Below are positions 62,901 to 64,000 of a DNA stretch of 64,000 nucleotides, in pieces. A model generated the notes under the pieces. It searched no databases. It was given only the letters and a program-made list of their open reading frames with translations, and was not told the origin of the DNA. The position numbers and the translations under genes are program-made. The first letter of the stretch is position 1; each line of letters starts with the position of its first letter. Source of the stretch: CAXBBB01 sp963793245 (GTDB taxonomy: Bacteria > Bacteroidota > Rhodothermia > Rhodothermales > BA12); NCBI GenBank assembly GCA_963793245.1, contig CAWBZG010000001.1, positions 62,001 to 126,000 of the forward strand, given 5' to 3'.

Positions 62901-63295
62901 GCATCGCCGACGCCAACGAGCCGTCTGAACTGGCCGAACTGCGTGATGAACTGGGCGACCGATTCGGGACGGTGCCGACAGAAGTCGACCATCTGATCGT
63001 CGGAGCCGAGTTGCGGCTGATCGCCCAGTCGCTACGACTCGCACGAGTTCAGTTCAAAAACCAGCGCCTGTTCTTGGAGACGCCCAAGCCGGAAGACGAT
63101 CCGTTTTTCTACGACCACACGTTCCAGGCTTTCCTTGGGCAATGCGAGTCGATGAAGCGACGCTACGTGCTCAAGGACTCCAACCGCAAACTCCGAGTCA
63201 TCATTCAGGACGTGCGGACGCTCGACGCGGCACTCGACGTGATGCGGCATCTAGGAAAGGTAGCGGCAGCGCCGATCCCAGAGCCTGCGATTTGA
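59939..63295 (+). CDS. mfd: Transcription-repair coupling factor Mfd
   Basis: ATP-dependent translocase that removes stalled RNA polymerase and recruits UvrA, about 1118 residues. The N-terminal UvrB-like region has RGGLIDVFPYAGDYPIRIEL. The RNA polymerase-interacting domain has LEPGDFVVHMDYGIGKFAGM. The RecG-like motor has VCGDVGFGKTEVAIRAAF (Walker A near 583), VIDEEQRFGV and TLTATPIPRTLQFSLMGARD. It continues with QLRGRVGRSGRKAYCYLL and the TRCF domain. The GTG at 59939 is preferred; a TTG at 59894 would add 15 residues. Confidence 0.97.
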   Translation: MNLAEAYRRIVSSPPFERLTQAFDAELPILRVQGASGSSPAFALTYLAQNAPLIVAVTPDEDAALYLVGDLEQLAFENVQVLRLPPSGRKPYDDEQLGDVKPLVQRSEVLQQLEDGFRGILVVSAQALSEQVAERRAVRDEATRVALGDVLDVAAFLERLSNQGFKRTEFVQAPGEMAVRGGLIDVFPYAGDYPIRIELFGDDIDSIREFDPSTQRSVSKLNAARLLPNLDLRQAGGPSAALFDYLPDGARLVTFDEPRTVDAAGAYFVAAQKAFAELDDERAQQSPPPDRLYLPEEAIQAAFESRSRVQFGITGAGANESVSLGATPQPAFNAQLKPLRDDLEAKHSAGIDTTILCDTAGQRSRLADLLERDLDKGHADLQNASVHEGFVYEPAGLALYTDHQIFNRYHRPTSRGSKRKVGGLSLRDLQNLEPGDFVVHMDYGIGKFAGMETITVREKQQEAIRLLFQGGDKLYVNVNSLHKLSKFSGQEGHQPALTKLGSGAWERSKAKTKKRVKDIARDLIALYAERVASKGHAFPPDSLWQREMEAAFEYEDTPDQADAADAVKDDMEKTVPMDRLVCGDVGFGKTEVAIRAAFKAVQDGKQVAVLVPTTILAQQHYETFVERLKNYPVRIEVISRFRTTGQAGQVLAAAKSGEVDILIGTHRIVSKDVDFKDLGLLVIDEEQRFGVAVKEKLRKLRASVDTLTLTATPIPRTLQFSLMGARDLSVIRTPPPNRQPIVTEIHTFDQRLIRDAILHETSRGGQVFFVHNRVQNIEEMATLVRAIAPGVRVRVGHGQMTGTELESVMHDFKDRKFDVLVSTTIVESGVDIPNANTMILNNAQRFGLGAMHQLRGRVGRSGRKAYCYLLVPSVAALTREAKQRLQAVEEYAELGSGFNIAMRDLDIRGAGNMLGAEQSGFVGELGFEAYQRILEEAVQELRHDEFGSLFEGAPPPRAAETTLDIEEDALIPHDYVANSVERLNLYRRIADANEPSELAELRDELGDRFGTVPTEVDHLIVGAELRLIAQSLRLARVQFKNQRLFLETPKPEDDPFFYDHTFQAFLGQCESMKRRYVLKDSNRKLRVIIQDVRTLDAALDVMRHLGKVAAAPIPEPAI

Positions 63296-63706
63296 GTCCC
63301 TTGGAGCGACGCCAGAGAAAATGCATCTCCAAGACTCACTGACGTTATACCGATTCCGAGATTTAGCATTGCGTTTGCAAAACCGTCATCCTGAGCCTGT
63401 CAGCCTGCCATGAGCGCAGTCGGAGGAAAGGATCTCGGTCCGTTGCCATCAGAGTATGGGGATCCCCGGATCAAGTTCGGGGCAGGCTCTTCGACTTCGC
63501 TCAGGATGACGAACAAGGAACGCTCCAGCATTCCTCGGACAGTATCACACATACAATCAGACATCATAAGGGGCGCCAAAATATGCCTCTCAGGTTGGCG
63601 TATAACCGCCGATCTCGGCTTCACCCAAGTCTGTCCTCGCCTATTGAGCATCACCCTTTCTACGGCCACCAGAACCAAAACAGCGCGCACAAGGCAAGTG
63701 AGCCTA
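63296..63706. other. Intergenic region downstream of mfd
   Basis: Between two convergent genes. It contains the 128-base palindromic repeat at 63384-63511 and otherwise no gene I can support. A weak hairpin CTTGGAG/CTCCAAG lies just after the mfd stop without a T-run. Confidence 0.5.
63384..63511. repeat. Palindromic dispersed repeat with GTCATCCTGAG ends
   Basis: The ends CGTCATCCTGAG and CTCAGGATGACG are perfect 12-base inverted repeats. Inside is a smaller hairpin, CCCCG-GATCAAGTT-CGGGG. The sequence type (GTCATCCTGAGC to GCTCAGGATGAC) is a widespread intergenic repeat in bacteria. It differs from the two copies in the dcw operon. Confidence 0.85.
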
Positions 63707-64000
63707 CTATTTGTAAACCGCAAGTAGCTCCGAGGCCAAGTCACACACTTTTTGACGCAACTCAGAAGGTTCAATGACCTCGGCGTTCCCGCCGTAGCGA
63801 AGCAGCCACCGAGCGACATAACCTAGATTCTCGAAGTAGAACGTCGCCTCGATTTGATCTCCCACTTCGCGCTCTTCTTCGACGGTTGCCGGGATGCTGC
63901 GACGCGCCCACCGATAGGCCTTCGGCTCGAAGCGAACGACGATCCGATGATTGTCCATGCTCTGCCCTCGCTCTTCCAGATGTTCGCGCAGGTCGAACCC
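63707..64000 (-). CDS. WYL-domain transcriptional regulator, C-terminal fragment
   Basis: C-terminal part of a WYL/WCX-type regulator (YafY/DeoR-like), cut by the right window edge. The frame is open to base 64000 and reads GFDLREHLEERGQSMDNHRI, then VVRFEPKAYRWARRSIPATV, TFYFENLGYVARWLLRYGG and the ending VIEPSELRQKVCDLASELL. This is the WCX extension that follows the WYL domain. The DNA-binding and WYL parts lie outside the window. An internal ATG at 63958 is not the true start. Ligand and targets unknown. Confidence 0.8.
   Translation of the reverse strand, partial: GFDLREHLEERGQSMDNHRIVVRFEPKAYRWARRSIPATVEEEREVGDQIEATFYFENLGYVARWLLRYGGNAEVIEPSELRQKVCDLASELLAVYK

Overview
This 64 kb GC-rich window looks like chromosomal sequence from a Gram-negative member of the Bacteroidota/Rhodothermota group. 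That placement is an inference. It rests on a dcw operon without murF, an FtsI with a C-terminal PASTA domain, a MurE with the meso-diaminopimelate DNPR motif, several lipoproteins, a multihaem cytochrome lipoprotein and a TonB-C-like lipoprotein. I see no tRNA, rRNA, CRISPR array, phage or insertion sequence. Coding density is high and gene starts and stops often overlap.

Region by region. 1-5.9 kb: tail of a YHYH-domain gene, an exported protein, TrkH, a HEPN protein, a GH46 chitosanase, FtsY and a CDP-alcohol phosphatidyltransferase. 6-11.5 kb: a heptahaem cytochrome-TPR lipoprotein, divergent from a small membrane protein and a roughly 950-residue membrane-anchored coiled-coil protein. 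11.5-13.2 kb: pyrimidine-nucleoside phosphorylase and ribosomal protein L31. 13.4-29.2 kb: a complete leftward division and cell-wall operon, mraZ-rsmH-ftsL-ftsI-murE-mraY-murD-ftsW-murG-murC-ftsQ-ftsA-ftsZ, closed by a strong terminator. 29.4-38.4 kb: a LexA-like repressor divergent from mraZ, a CBS protein, HflX, an SDR, DNA polymerase IV, BioY with a possible attenuator, a CHY zinc-finger protein, a DtxR-type regulator and an exported ankyrin protein. 38.4-52.8 kb: a Cdc48-type double AAA+ ATPase, four GT4 glycosyltransferases in two groups, a ZIP transporter, an MMPL/RND exporter, a DUF3047 protein, an HTTM-like protein and a MaoC hydratase. 52.8-64 kb: an M48 lipoprotein protease, RecF, an exported CHAT-TPR protein coupled to MurQ and a TonB-C-like lipoprotein, Mfd, and the end of a WYL regulator.

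Four genes (YHYH, murC, murE, MMPL) each carry one frameshift, and for each a single-base correction restores a family-like product. Because murC and murE are essential, sequencing or assembly error is the simplest explanation.

The most interesting points are these: a LexA-like protein that appears to have lost both autoproteolysis residues and faces the division operon; an FtsZ with two copies of its C-terminal docking motif; palindromic repeats inside the division operon; a hairpin with a T-run upstream of bioY; and the CHAT-MurQ-TonB-C cluster. I do not see one clear, wholly new system. The CHAT-MurQ cluster and the LexA/dcw head are the best candidates.
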